Position numbers and translations under genes: made by a program. Below, one piece after another: positions 15,882 through 25,177 of a DNA stretch of 64,000 nt. How positions within the stretch are numbered: the first letter of the stretch is position 1; every line of letters begins with the position of its first letter. The notes under the pieces are model-generated. The model was not told the DNA's origin. It saw only the letters and a program-made list of their open reading frames with translations, and did not search any database. This DNA comes from Clostridia bacterium (lineage in GTDB: Bacteria > Bacillota > Clostridia > Christensenellales > Borkfalkiaceae), in contig JAFYTO010000003.1 of NCBI GenBank assembly GCA_017558825.1, positions 1 to 64,000 of the forward strand. Reading direction: 5' to 3'.

Positions 15882-17054
15882 ATGAAAATAGGAATAACTA
15901 CGCTTTTTAATAGAAGTAATAATTACGGAGGCGTTTTGCAAGCGTATGCTTTAACAAAAAAACTTAATAATTTAGGGTATGATGCAAAGCAGATTGCTTA
16001 TTATGCAAGTTGTAAAAATCTTAATAGCTCAGCAACCACCACTGAAATAAAGCCTTTAAAAAAATGGGCTGTAAGGCGAATTTTGGGTGCCATAAAGAGA
16101 AGGTTTAAAAGGCTTATATTTTATAAGCGCATAAAAAACGAACAAATAGCAATAACTGAAAAGCAAAATTGCTTTAAATTATGGACGGACAAGAACGTGA
16201 AAAGTTCAAAAGATGTTTATAACCAAAGTAATATTGCGGAGTGCAATAATTTGTACGATGCGTTTATTACGGGTAGTGACCAAGTTTGGAATTATACTTG
16301 GTATGATAAAAACTATTTTTTAGACTTTGCAAGTAATTCTAAAATTAAACTTTCATACGGTGCAAGTTTAGGGCATAGTGAAATTCCTAACGTCATAAAA
16401 GAAGTTTATAAAAACCATTTAAAATCTTTTAACGCCGTTTCCGTTAGGGAGCAAAATATGGTTGAGTTATTTAATCCTATTTCGCCTGTAAACGTTGAAT
16501 GGGTTGTTGATCCTGTTTTCTTGCTTGGAAAAGAAGAGTGGAACGATGCCATATCAAACACTATAAGCATTAACGAGAAATATGTTTTTTGTTATTTCTT
16601 TGGGAACAATAAAAAAGAGCGTGAAATTGTAAAAGAGTACGCTTGTAAAAAAGGCTTAAAGGTTGTAACTATACAAGGCTTATTAGTAGAATATCACGCG
16701 CAACTTGATGAAACATTTGCAGATATAAAATTAAAAAACGTAAACCCTGGTGAATTTTTATACTTAATTAAAAATGCCGAATACGTGTTTACAGATAGCT
16801 TTCACGCAACGGCGTTTAGCTTAATTTTTGAAAAACAATTTTTCGTGTTTAACCGTTATAGTAACGGCGGTATGAGTGATAGAATTACAAGTGTTACAAA
16901 TTTATTTAACGTAAGCGAGCGTTTTTGTGCTGGCAAAAACGAGAGTTTAGAGTACGTAAACTCTTTAAAAAATATTGATTATAGTAATAATCAAAACGAG
17001 GTTAATTCTTTAAAGGAAAAGTCGCTTAAATTTTTAAAAAATAATCTTAGCTAG
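15882..17054 (+). CDS. Polysaccharide pyruvyl transferase family protein
   Basis: A 390-aa GT-B-like enzyme of the pyruvyltransferase family (CsaB/WcaK type), which places ketal-linked pyruvate on a sugar using PEP. Motifs include NYGGVLQAYAL (about 15-25), DAFITGSDQVWN (about 126), LSYGASLG and the C-terminal VFTDSFHATAFSL (about 302) with the conserved His. In gut Clostridia it is often paired with the FrhB-like 4Fe-4S protein that occurs here at 18601. The pairing suggests a joint role that is not understood. Confidence 0.88.
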   Translation: MKIGITTLFNRSNNYGGVLQAYALTKKLNNLGYDAKQIAYYASCKNLNSSATTTEIKPLKKWAVRRILGAIKRRFKRLIFYKRIKNEQIAITEKQNCFKLWTDKNVKSSKDVYNQSNIAECNNLYDAFITGSDQVWNYTWYDKNYFLDFASNSKIKLSYGASLGHSEIPNVIKEVYKNHLKSFNAVSVREQNMVELFNPISPVNVEWVVDPVFLLGKEEWNDAISNTISINEKYVFCYFFGNNKKEREIVKEYACKKGLKVVTIQGLLVEYHAQLDETFADIKLKNVNPGEFLYLIKNAEYVFTDSFHATAFSLIFEKQFFVFNRYSNGGMSDRITSVTNLFNVSERFCAGKNESLEYVNSLKNIDYSNNQNEVNSLKEKSLKFLKNNLS

Positions 17055-17066
17055 GAGGCGTGCTTA

Positions 17067-18614
17067 ATGGCAGGCAAAAGTCAAATAAAACTTGGAATAA
17101 TACTTTCTTATGGGCAAATGTTTTTACATATCATTATAAGCTTATTATATACGCCTATTATGATACGCTTGCTTGGTCAAAGCGAGTATGGCCTATATAA
17201 TACCGTATCTTCAACGATAACAATGTTATCAGTTTTAAGTTTAGGGTTTAATTCCGGTTATATTAGATATTATGCCAAATACAAAAAGAATAGCGATACT
17301 GAGTCTATTTATAAACTTAACGGCTTATTTTTTACAATATTCTTAGTTATAGGCTTAATTGCACTTTTATGTGGTTTATTTTTAACTTTTAATTTAAATT
17401 TAGTTTTTGATAAAGGCTTAACTCAAAACGAGTATGAAACGGCAAAAGTTTTAATGTTTATTTTAACAATAAATCTTACAATTTCATTTCTTATGAGTGT
17501 TTTTAAAAATATAATTTCTGCTCACGAAAGATTTGTTTTTTTAAAAATATTAAGTATTTTAACAACCGTTTTAAATCCTTTAGTAATGCTTCCATTATTA
17601 TTGCTAGGGTATAGGTCTATAACGATGGTTGCCGTGTCGCTAGGCGTAAACGTTATAGTTGATATTATATATATATATTACGTGCTTGTAAAATTAAAAA
17701 ATAAATTTGTTTTTAAAGATTATGAAAAAGGTCTTTTTAAAAGCTTATTTGCTTATATCAGTTTTATAGCAATAAATCTGATTGTAGACCAATTAAATTC
17801 TAATGTTGACAAATTGTTGCTTGGTAGACTTGCTGGAACTTCTGCAGTTGCCGTGTATTCAGTTGGCTATGCGTTATATTCTTATTACAATGCGTTTATA
17901 TCTGCGATATCGGGCATTTTTGCGCCAAGAATACATAGAATTGTAAACGAGACGAGCGCTAATCAGTTAAGAGAAAATCTTACCGCCTTATTTATAAAAG
18001 TTGGAAGGCTTCAATTTTTATTGCTTGGTTTACTTGCCACGGGCATCGTATTTTTTGGAAAGCCTTTTATTTATTTTTGGGCAGGCGAAGGTTATGAAGA
18101 TTCGTATTACGTAACAATTTTGCTTGCATTGCCATCTACAATACCGTTTATTCAAACTATTGGCAGAGAAATGCAACAAGCTCAAAACAAGCACAAGTTT
18201 AGAAGTTTAGTATATTTAGGTATGGCTTTATTAAATTTGGTAGCGTCAATCTTTTTAATAAAATTATACGGCGTTATCGGTGCGGTTATAGGAACGGCAA
18301 TATCTTTACTAATTGCAAATTGTTTAGTAATGAATATTTATTATCATAAGAAGTGTAACATTAACGTTTTAGCGTTTTGGAAAGAAATTTTAAAAATATT
18401 ATTTGCGATGATTATTCCTATTGCTTGTGGAATTTTAATAAACTTATTTATAAATTTATATTCAATGTTAAACTTAATTTTGTTTATTGTAATTTATACG
18501 GCAATATATGTAGTTAGCATGTGGCTTTTTGGTATGAATAATTATGAAAAAGATTTAATTAAAAAACCGCTTGCTAAAATATTTAAAAGGAAACAAGCAA
18601 ATGCAAATAATTGA
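17067..18614 (+). CDS. wzx: Oligosaccharide flippase (Wzx)
   Basis: This 515-aa polytopic membrane protein of the MOP superfamily has about 12-14 hydrophobic helices and flips lipid-linked repeat units across the membrane. The N-terminal segment with YTPIMIRLLGQSEYGLYN (about 29-46) and the mid-protein VDQLNSNVDKLLLGRLAG segment (about 240) are typical of Wzx. The start is supported by AGGAGG. The 3' end overlaps the next gene by 14 bp. Confidence 0.92.
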   Translation: MAGKSQIKLGIILSYGQMFLHIIISLLYTPIMIRLLGQSEYGLYNTVSSTITMLSVLSLGFNSGYIRYYAKYKKNSDTESIYKLNGLFFTIFLVIGLIALLCGLFLTFNLNLVFDKGLTQNEYETAKVLMFILTINLTISFLMSVFKNIISAHERFVFLKILSILTTVLNPLVMLPLLLLGYRSITMVAVSLGVNVIVDIIYIYYVLVKLKNKFVFKDYEKGLFKSLFAYISFIAINLIVDQLNSNVDKLLLGRLAGTSAVAVYSVGYALYSYYNAFISAISGIFAPRIHRIVNETSANQLRENLTALFIKVGRLQFLLLGLLATGIVFFGKPFIYFWAGEGYEDSYYVTILLALPSTIPFIQTIGREMQQAQNKHKFRSLVYLGMALLNLVASIFLIKLYGVIGAVIGTAISLLIANCLVMNIYYHKKCNINVLAFWKEILKILFAMIIPIACGILINLFINLYSMLNLILFIVIYTAIYVVSMWLFGMNNYEKDLIKKPLAKIFKRKQANANN

Positions 18615-19761
18615 TAAAGTGTTATGTAACGGTTGTTCAGCGTGTTTGCACGCGTGTCCTAAAAACTGTATAAGTATGGCACCCGATAAAAACGGTTTTT
18701 TGCGTCCTGTAATAGATGAAACTAAATGCACGAATTGCGGTTTATGTAAAAAAACTTGCCCCGTTCTTAATAAAAAAGAACAACAAGGAAAAGTCGTTCA
18801 AGCGTACGTGATTATAAACAAGAATGAAAGTGTTAGAAAAAACAGTTCTTCAGGCGGTGTTTTTACTCGAATTGCAAAACATGTTTTAAGTAAAAACGGC
18901 GTGGTTTTTGGCGCGTTGTTTGATGAAAATTTTAAAGTAAAACACGCTTATATTGAAAGTGAAAACGATTTAATAAAACTACAAAAGTCTAAATACGTTC
19001 AAAGCGAAATAGGAAATACCTATAAAGAAGCAAAAAACTTTTTAGACGAAGGCCGATTAGTTTTATTTACGGGAACGCCTTGCCAAATAGGCGGTTTACA
19101 AGCGTATTTAAAAAAGCCTTATGATAATTTAATAACGCAAGATTTTATATGCCACGGCGTGCCGTCGCCAAAAGTTTGGCAAAAATATGTTGCAAAAAAG
19201 CAAGAAAAAGGCACAATTAAAAATATTTCTTTTAAGGATAAGCGTACGGGCTGGAATAAATACTCTATAAGTTTTGAGTATGAAAATAGTACCGAAAGCG
19301 AGCTTGCAAGCAAAAACTCATACATGCTTTTATTCTTAAGGGATATAATTTTGAGGGAGTCTTGCTATAATTGCGCTTTTAAAGATAAGTTTAGAAATAG
19401 CGATATAACGCTTGCAGATTACTGGGGTGTTGAAAACGTGCATCCAGAGTTTAGCGATGATAAAGGAGTTTCGTTAGTTGTTATCAATTCTAAAAAAGCA
19501 GATGAAACATTAAATGAAATAAAGCAAGACTTTACTTGCGAGCAAACGGATTTAGATATGGCAATAAAATACAATTCTTGCATGGTAAAAAGCGTTAACG
19601 TAAACAAAAACAGAGAAGATTTTTTTAAAAGACTTGATAAATGTGACGTAGAAAAACTTGCTAAAAAATATACGCGTTTTTCGATTTTTAAAAGATTAGA
19701 GATTAAAATTAAAAATATAATTAAAAAACACTTAAATAGAGGGGAATATGGACAAAAATAG
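18601..19761 (+). CDS. FrhB-like 4Fe-4S protein (coenzyme F420 hydrogenase beta-subunit family)
   Basis: This 386-aa protein has two N-terminal 4Fe-4S motifs, CNGCSACLHACP and CTNCGLCKKTCP, followed by FrhB N- and C-terminal domains, including SSSGGVFTRI, FTGTPCQIGGLQAYL and ITLADYWG. Homologues occur in polysaccharide loci next to pyruvyltransferases, where they are thought to catalyse a flavin-dependent redox step on a sugar; the reaction is not established. ATG 18601 (MQIIDKVLCNGC) has AAAAGG upstream; a longer start at 18571 would lack one. It overlaps wzx and the following transferase, indicating tight coupling. Confidence 0.85.
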   Translation: MQIIDKVLCNGCSACLHACPKNCISMAPDKNGFLRPVIDETKCTNCGLCKKTCPVLNKKEQQGKVVQAYVIINKNESVRKNSSSGGVFTRIAKHVLSKNGVVFGALFDENFKVKHAYIESENDLIKLQKSKYVQSEIGNTYKEAKNFLDEGRLVLFTGTPCQIGGLQAYLKKPYDNLITQDFICHGVPSPKVWQKYVAKKQEKGTIKNISFKDKRTGWNKYSISFEYENSTESELASKNSYMLLFLRDIILRESCYNCAFKDKFRNSDITLADYWGVENVHPEFSDDKGVSLVVINSKKADETLNEIKQDFTCEQTDLDMAIKYNSCMVKSVNVNKNREDFFKRLDKCDVEKLAKKYTRFSIFKRLEIKIKNIIKKHLNRGEYGQK

Positions 19762-20698
19762 TTACGTTGTGTTTGGCAGTGGCTTTGATTATTGTGAATA
19801 TATGTGTAAAGATATGCTGTCTTTTAAAAATTGTCAATTTATAAACAAAAATAGTGGCGTTGGTTATTCAATTTACAAGATATTTCATAATAGATATGCA
19901 AATAAAATTTTAAAAACAAATATAGGATATGGTTGTTTGTTTGACAAGAAAAAATTAACAAAAATAGGCTTTAACCATTTTGTGTTTTTCGATTCAAATC
20001 CTCTTTTGTATGATGAAAAATTCTTGCAATATATTCGTAAAAAAATAAAGAATAGTAAAATAACTATAATTTTTGTTAATACTATGGCAACAAGAAACAT
20101 GCGCGACATACAGTACTTTAAATCAAACAGTGATTTAATTTTTACTATTGACGCTAACGATGCGCGCTTATATGACTTTATTTTTTTAGAGGGAATACAC
20201 TCTAAAGTGGACTGCGAAGTTGTGCCTGAAGTTGAGTTTGACGTTACTTTTGCGGGAGCAGATAAAAAACGCGGGAATATTGTTAAAAAGGCAAGAGACG
20301 TTTGTTTAAAAAATAACTTAACTTATGCTTTTACGGTTGTTGGGATGAAAGATGCTCCTTCCGATATAAAAACAATTAGAATTCCATACGAAAAAGTTTT
20401 AGAGCAAGAATTAAAATCAAAATGTATTTTAGAAGTTTGTGTTGGCGAGCAAAACGCATTAACGCTACGCGCAATTGAAGCGATAATGTATGACAAATTT
20501 TTAATTACCAACAACAAAAATATAGTAAATTGTACTTATTACAACGAAGACAAAATGAAGATATTTGAAAGTGAGCAAGATTTGGAAAAACGTCTTTTAG
20601 AGATAAAGTCTAAAACAGTTCGCTTTGAATATAAAGGAGAGTTTTCTCCTATTACATTATTTAAAAAAATTAGGGAAGAAATTCAAAAGGAGAGTTAA
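19748..20698 (+). CDS. Putative glycosyltransferase
   Basis: This 316-aa protein lacks a clear family signature at the N-terminus, but its second half resembles GT-B enzymes: FDVTFAGADKKRGNIVKKAR (about 160), a following beta strand ending TVVG, and EVCVGEQNALTLRAIEAI (about 235), where a donor-site Glu would fall. A GAGGGG site precedes ATG 19748, and the start overlaps the previous gene by 14 bp. The context makes a transferase likely, but the assignment is less certain than for its neighbours. Confidence 0.65.
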   Translation: MDKNSYVVFGSGFDYCEYMCKDMLSFKNCQFINKNSGVGYSIYKIFHNRYANKILKTNIGYGCLFDKKKLTKIGFNHFVFFDSNPLLYDEKFLQYIRKKIKNSKITIIFVNTMATRNMRDIQYFKSNSDLIFTIDANDARLYDFIFLEGIHSKVDCEVVPEVEFDVTFAGADKKRGNIVKKARDVCLKNNLTYAFTVVGMKDAPSDIKTIRIPYEKVLEQELKSKCILEVCVGEQNALTLRAIEAIMYDKFLITNNKNIVNCTYYNEDKMKIFESEQDLEKRLLEIKSKTVRFEYKGEFSPITLFKKIREEIQKES

Positions 20699-20701
20699 AA
20701 A

Positions 20702-21757
20702 ATGAGCACAGCATTTACAAACAAAACGTTACTTATAACAGGTGGTACGGGCAGTTTTGGTAACGCCGTACTAAATAGATTTTTACAAACCGACATTGGC
20801 GAAATTCGCATTTTCTCACGCGATGAGAAAAAACAAGACGATATGCGTCACGAATTCCAAGCCAAAATGCCTGAAGTTGCAGAAAAAATCAAGTTTTATA
20901 TTGGCGACGTTAGAGATATTGCAAGTGTAAAAAACGCTATGCACGGTGTTGATTACATATTCCACGCAGCAGCGTTAAAACAAGTTCCATCTTGTGAATT
21001 TTTTCCAATAGAAGCGGTAAAAACTAACGTTTTAGGTACTGAAAACGTTTTAACTGCGGCTATTGAAGCGGGCGTAAAGAACATTGTGTGTCTTTCAACA
21101 GATAAGGCGGCTTATCCAATAAACGCAATGGGTACAAGCAAGGCAATGATGGAGAAGGTTATTGTTGCAAAATCACGCACGGTTGCTCCTGAAAAAACAA
21201 AAATTTGTTGCACTCGTTACGGCAACGTTATGTGCAGTCGTGGTAGCGTTATTCCGCTTTGGATTGAACAAATTAAAAACGGACAACCTATCACGTTAAC
21301 TGATGGAACAATGACTCGTTTTATTATGTCGCTTGACGAAGCAGTAGACCTCGTATTATTTGCGTTTGAGCACGGTAAGAGCGGTGATATTTTAGTGCAA
21401 AAAGCTCCTGCTTGCACAATGCAAACTCAAGCGGAAGCTGTTTGCGAACTTTTTGGTGGCGACAAGTCTAAAATTAAAACAATAGGTATTCGCCACGGCG
21501 AAAAGATGTACGAAACGCTACTCACTAACGAAGAGTGTGCAAAATCGGAAGATATGGGCAATTTCTATCGTGTTATTGCCGATAATCGTGGTTTAAACTA
21601 TGATAAATATTTTAGCAAAGGCGATGCTAAGCGCAACACTTTAACAGAATTTAACTCTAACAACACTACACGCTTAAACGTAGAGCAAGTTAAGGCTAAA
21701 TTATTAACGCTTTCTTATATAAGAGAAGAATTAGAAAAAATGGGAATTAAATATTAA
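20702..21757 (+). CDS. capE: UDP-N-acetylglucosamine 4,6-dehydratase/5-epimerase (CapE/FnlA)
   Basis: A 351-aa extended SDR that carries out the first step from UDP-GlcNAc toward UDP-L-FucNAc: C5 inversion, C4 oxidation and loss of the C6 hydroxyl. The GGTGSFGN loop (about 14-21), the family hallmark AAALKQVPSCEFFPIEAV (about 88) and TDKAAYPINAMGTSK with Met in place of the usual catalytic Tyr region are characteristic of CapE/WbjB. CapF and CapG follow (21763, 24023), completing the pathway. Confidence 0.9.
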   Translation: MSTAFTNKTLLITGGTGSFGNAVLNRFLQTDIGEIRIFSRDEKKQDDMRHEFQAKMPEVAEKIKFYIGDVRDIASVKNAMHGVDYIFHAAALKQVPSCEFFPIEAVKTNVLGTENVLTAAIEAGVKNIVCLSTDKAAYPINAMGTSKAMMEKVIVAKSRTVAPEKTKICCTRYGNVMCSRGSVIPLWIEQIKNGQPITLTDGTMTRFIMSLDEAVDLVLFAFEHGKSGDILVQKAPACTMQTQAEAVCELFGGDKSKIKTIGIRHGEKMYETLLTNEECAKSEDMGNFYRVIADNRGLNYDKYFSKGDAKRNTLTEFNSNNTTRLNVEQVKAKLLTLSYIREELEKMGIKY

Positions 21758-21762
21758 AAATT

Positions 21763-22962
21763 ATGAAAATTCTTGTAACAGGCGCAAAGGGTTTTGTTGG
21801 TAAAAACCTTGTAGAAAGCCTTAAAAATATTAGGGACGGCAAAGATAAAACACGCCCACAACTAAATATTGAAGAAATTTTTGCTTACGATATAGACGGC
21901 ACTTTAGAAGAATTAGAAACTTACTGCAGAGGAGCAGACTTTGTTTTTAACTTGGCAGGTGTAAATCGTCCTCAAAATCAAGAGGAGTTTATGCAAGGCA
22001 ATTTTGGGTTTGCTTCAACTTTGCTTAACACTTTAAAAAAATATAACAATACTTGCCCCGTAATGCTTTCATCTTCTATTCAAGCAACGCTTATCGGTCG
22101 CTACGGCGAAGGTGAGTATGGTAAAAGTAAAAAAGCGGGCGAAGAATTGTTCTTTGACTATCAAGCAGAAACGGGTGCAAAGGTTTGCGTTTATCGTTTT
22201 CCTAACTTGTTTGGTAAGTGGTGCAAGCCTAATTATAATAGTGCGGTTGCTACTTTTTGCAATAATATAGCAAACGATTTGCCTATAACCGTTAACGATA
22301 GAGCTATACAACTTGAGTTGTTGTATATTGATGATTTAATAGAAGAAATGCTCAACCTTTTACAAGGGGTAGGTCGCCGTTGTGAGTACGACGGGTTAAC
22401 TCCCGTTGATAGCGAAAACGGCAAATATTATTATGTTCCAACAACGCACAAAGTTACTCTTGGCGAAATAGTTGACTTATTGCAAGAATTTTATAATCAA
22501 ACAAAAACTTTAGTTATTCCAGAAATTCCAAACGGAAGTTTTGCAAAAAAATTATATTCAACTTATTTAAGTTATTTGCCAAAAGAAAAGGTTGCGTTTG
22601 ACTTAAAAATGAACGAAGACGTGCGTGGAAGCTTTACCGAACTTTTAAAATCTAAAAATTGCGGTCAAGTATCAATAAACGTATCTAAACCTGGCGTTAC
22701 AAAAGGCCAACATTGGCACAATACCAAGTGGGAATTTTTTATAGTTGTTGCAGGCAATGGGCTTATACAACAACGTAAAATAGGCAGTAACGAAGTTCTT
22801 AATTTTGAAGTTAGTGGGCAAAAAATTCAAGCAGTACATATGCTTCCAGGATATACTCACAACATAATAAACTTATCTAAAACGGAAAATTTAGTAACGG
22901 TTATGTGGGCTAACGAGCAGTTTGATCCAAACCATCCTGATACGTTTTTTGAGGAAGTGTAA
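21763..22962 (+). CDS. capF: UDP-FucNAc pathway reductase/epimerase CapF (FnlB)
   Basis: A bifunctional enzyme of 399 aa. The N-terminal SDR domain starts MKILVTGAKGFVGKNL and keeps the GEYGKSK catalytic segment (about 123), which reduces at C4. The C-terminal cupin domain (about 280-399) holds GQHWHNTKWEFF and the late GYTHNI, giving the metal-binding His residues for C3 epimerisation. It converts the CapE product to UDP-2-acetamido-2,6-dideoxy-L-talose. Spacing to capE is 5 bp; the ribosome site is weak, so it probably depends on coupled translation. Confidence 0.9.
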   Translation: MKILVTGAKGFVGKNLVESLKNIRDGKDKTRPQLNIEEIFAYDIDGTLEELETYCRGADFVFNLAGVNRPQNQEEFMQGNFGFASTLLNTLKKYNNTCPVMLSSSIQATLIGRYGEGEYGKSKKAGEELFFDYQAETGAKVCVYRFPNLFGKWCKPNYNSAVATFCNNIANDLPITVNDRAIQLELLYIDDLIEEMLNLLQGVGRRCEYDGLTPVDSENGKYYYVPTTHKVTLGEIVDLLQEFYNQTKTLVIPEIPNGSFAKKLYSTYLSYLPKEKVAFDLKMNEDVRGSFTELLKSKNCGQVSINVSKPGVTKGQHWHNTKWEFFIVVAGNGLIQQRKIGSNEVLNFEVSGQKIQAVHMLPGYTHNIINLSKTENLVTVMWANEQFDPNHPDTFFEEV

Positions 22963-22993
22963 AAGTTTAAAAATTGCGCAAAAGGAAAATAAA

Positions 22994-24001
22994 ATGAGTG
23001 ACAAGTATAATAAGCAAGAAGAAAAAATATTATTATCAATAATTGTCCCCGTATATAACGTTGAAAAATATTTGGGTGATTGTTTGGATTCTTTAACAAG
23101 GCAAAATTTTAATTCTATGCAATATGAAGTTATAGTTATTAACGATGGGTCTACGGATAATACGGCTAAAGTTGCTTTAGAATATGCTAATAAATACGAC
23201 TATATTAAGTTCTTTAATCAAGAAAATAGGGGCGTTGCCGAAACAAGAAATAGAGGTATTAAGTTGGCACAAGGTAAATATGTCACTTTTGTTGATTCGG
23301 ACGATTTTGTTGTTGACAACATTTACGTTGACATTATTAGCGTTATGGAGCGTGATGGCTTAGAGGGATTATACTTCGGACAAACAACGGATTTAAAAAA
23401 ACTTCAAAAGTTTAATGGAAGCTATTATTTCCCTAAAAAAGAAGACTCTTGCAAAATGAGTTCTTGCAGGGTGATTTTTCTTAAAAAAATAATCGATGAA
23501 AACAATATAAGTTTTGAAAAAGGTATATATTACAATGAAGACTTTTTATTTAATTATAAATTTATTCAATGCATGAGCAAAGGTATGGCCGGCTCTGCCG
23601 AATGCTTGTATTATATAAGAATGAGAGGTGATTCTTCAACGGCAAGGATACGCCTTTTAAAAGAAAACACGTGGGAAGGCTATTATAATTGCTTAATATG
23701 TGTGGCGCGTGAAATCAAGCGTTTTAATGAAGAAAAAAACTTGCCTTGTGATAATTTGTATTACAATTCGATGTCTTCTGTATTACAGTCGTTGCTATGG
23801 GGAGCAATGATATATAAAAAATCTCCGAGCAAAACATTAATAGGTTTAAAGGAAAACGATTTAAGTTTAAAAGATATAAAATATAAGCAACGATATGGCA
23901 ATTCGTTTAAAAATAAAATTAAAATATGGCTTGCATACAATTTCAAACATAAAATAATTTTTAAATTAAGCTGTTATATATATAAAATTTTTAAAAGGTA
24001 A
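22994..24001 (+). CDS. Glycosyltransferase family 2
   Basis: A 335-aa GT-A enzyme with LLSIIVPVYNVEKYLGDCL, INDGSTDNT (about 50) and DSDDF (about 102). ATG 22994 (MSDKYNKQEEK) follows AAAGGAAA and is preferred to an upstream frame extension that would begin inside capF. The gene separates capF from capG. Being embedded in the UDP-L-FucNAc genes, it is the best candidate for the FucNAc transferase, although this is only positional inference. Confidence 0.9.
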   Translation: MSDKYNKQEEKILLSIIVPVYNVEKYLGDCLDSLTRQNFNSMQYEVIVINDGSTDNTAKVALEYANKYDYIKFFNQENRGVAETRNRGIKLAQGKYVTFVDSDDFVVDNIYVDIISVMERDGLEGLYFGQTTDLKKLQKFNGSYYFPKKEDSCKMSSCRVIFLKKIIDENNISFEKGIYYNEDFLFNYKFIQCMSKGMAGSAECLYYIRMRGDSSTARIRLLKENTWEGYYNCLICVAREIKRFNEEKNLPCDNLYYNSMSSVLQSLLWGAMIYKKSPSKTLIGLKENDLSLKDIKYKQRYGNSFKNKIKIWLAYNFKHKIIFKLSCYIYKIFKR

Positions 24002-24022
24002 TTAAATAGCAAAGGTGTAAAA

Positions 24023-25177
24023 ATGTTTAAAAACAATGGCAAATTAAAGTTATTAATAATAGTTGGCACTCGCCCAGAAGTTATTCGCTTAGGTGCGGTT
24101 ATTAAAAAATGTAGAGAATATTTTGACTGCGTTTTAGCACACACAGGTCAAAATTACGACTATAATTTAAACGGTGTATTCTTTAAAGATTTAAAGCTTG
24201 CTGACCCTGAAGTGTATTTAAACGCCGTAGGCGATGATTTAGGTGCAACTATTGGCAACATTATAAATTATTCTTATAAGTTAATGGTGGAAATTAAGCC
24301 GGACGCTCTTTTAATTTTGGGCGACACGAATAGTTGCTTATCTGCAATTTCTGCAAAGCGCTTGCATATTCCAATTTTCCATATGGAAGCAGGCAATAGG
24401 TGTAAAGACGAATGCTTGCCTGAAGAAACCAACCGCCGTATTGTAGATATTATTTCCGACGTAAATTTGGCATATTCCGAACACGCAAGAAGATATTTGG
24501 CAGATTGCGGTTTGCCTAAGGAAAGAACTTTTGTTACAGGTTCGCCTATGGCTGAAGTTTTACGCCAAAACTTAACTGAAATAGAAAATAGCGATATTTT
24601 AGCAAGGCTTAAATTAGAGCCTAAAAAATACATTTTACTTTCTGCTCATAGAGAAGAAAATATTGACACGGAAAAGAATTTTATTTCTTTATTTACGGCA
24701 ATAAACAAATTGGCGGAAAAATACGATATGCCAATTTTATATAGTTGCCACCCAAGAAGTAGAAGCCGCATTGAGTCAACGGGCTTTAAATTAGATAAGC
24801 GTGTAATTCCACACGAGCCTTTAGGCTTCCACGATTACAACAATTTGCAAATAAATGCGTTTGCAGTAGTGTCCGATAGCGGAACGCTTCCTGAAGAAAG
24901 TTCTTTCTATACAAGTATAGGCAAGGCTTTCCCTGCGGTTTGTATTCGCACTTCAACGGAGCGCCCAGAAGCACTTGACAAGGCTTGTTTTGTTTTAGCC
25001 GGCATTGATGAAAATCACTTATTGCAAGCAGTAGAAACTGCAGTAGAATTAGTAAAAGACGGAAACAACGGTATCCCCGTACCTGATTATATAGATGAAA
25101 ACGTTTCAACAAAAGTAGTAAAAATTATTCAAAGCTACACGGGAGTTGTTGATAAAATGGTTTGGAGAAAATTTTAA
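24023..25177 (+). CDS. capG: UDP-N-acetylglucosamine 2-epimerase-type enzyme (CapG/FnlC)
   Basis: A 384-aa non-hydrolysing 2-epimerase of the WecB/CapG group. KLLIIVGTRPEVIRLG, HTGQNYDYNLN, FHMEAGNRCKDECLPEE (about 126), TGSPMAE and SAHREENID are all present. In this context it makes UDP-L-FucNAc from the C2 epimer formed by CapF. The stop codon overlaps the next start (TAATG). Confidence 0.92.
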   Translation: MFKNNGKLKLLIIVGTRPEVIRLGAVIKKCREYFDCVLAHTGQNYDYNLNGVFFKDLKLADPEVYLNAVGDDLGATIGNIINYSYKLMVEIKPDALLILGDTNSCLSAISAKRLHIPIFHMEAGNRCKDECLPEETNRRIVDIISDVNLAYSEHARRYLADCGLPKERTFVTGSPMAEVLRQNLTEIENSDILARLKLEPKKYILLSAHREENIDTEKNFISLFTAINKLAEKYDMPILYSCHPRSRSRIESTGFKLDKRVIPHEPLGFHDYNNLQINAFAVVSDSGTLPEESSFYTSIGKAFPAVCIRTSTERPEALDKACFVLAGIDENHLLQAVETAVELVKDGNNGIPVPDYIDENVSTKVVKIIQSYTGVVDKMVWRKF

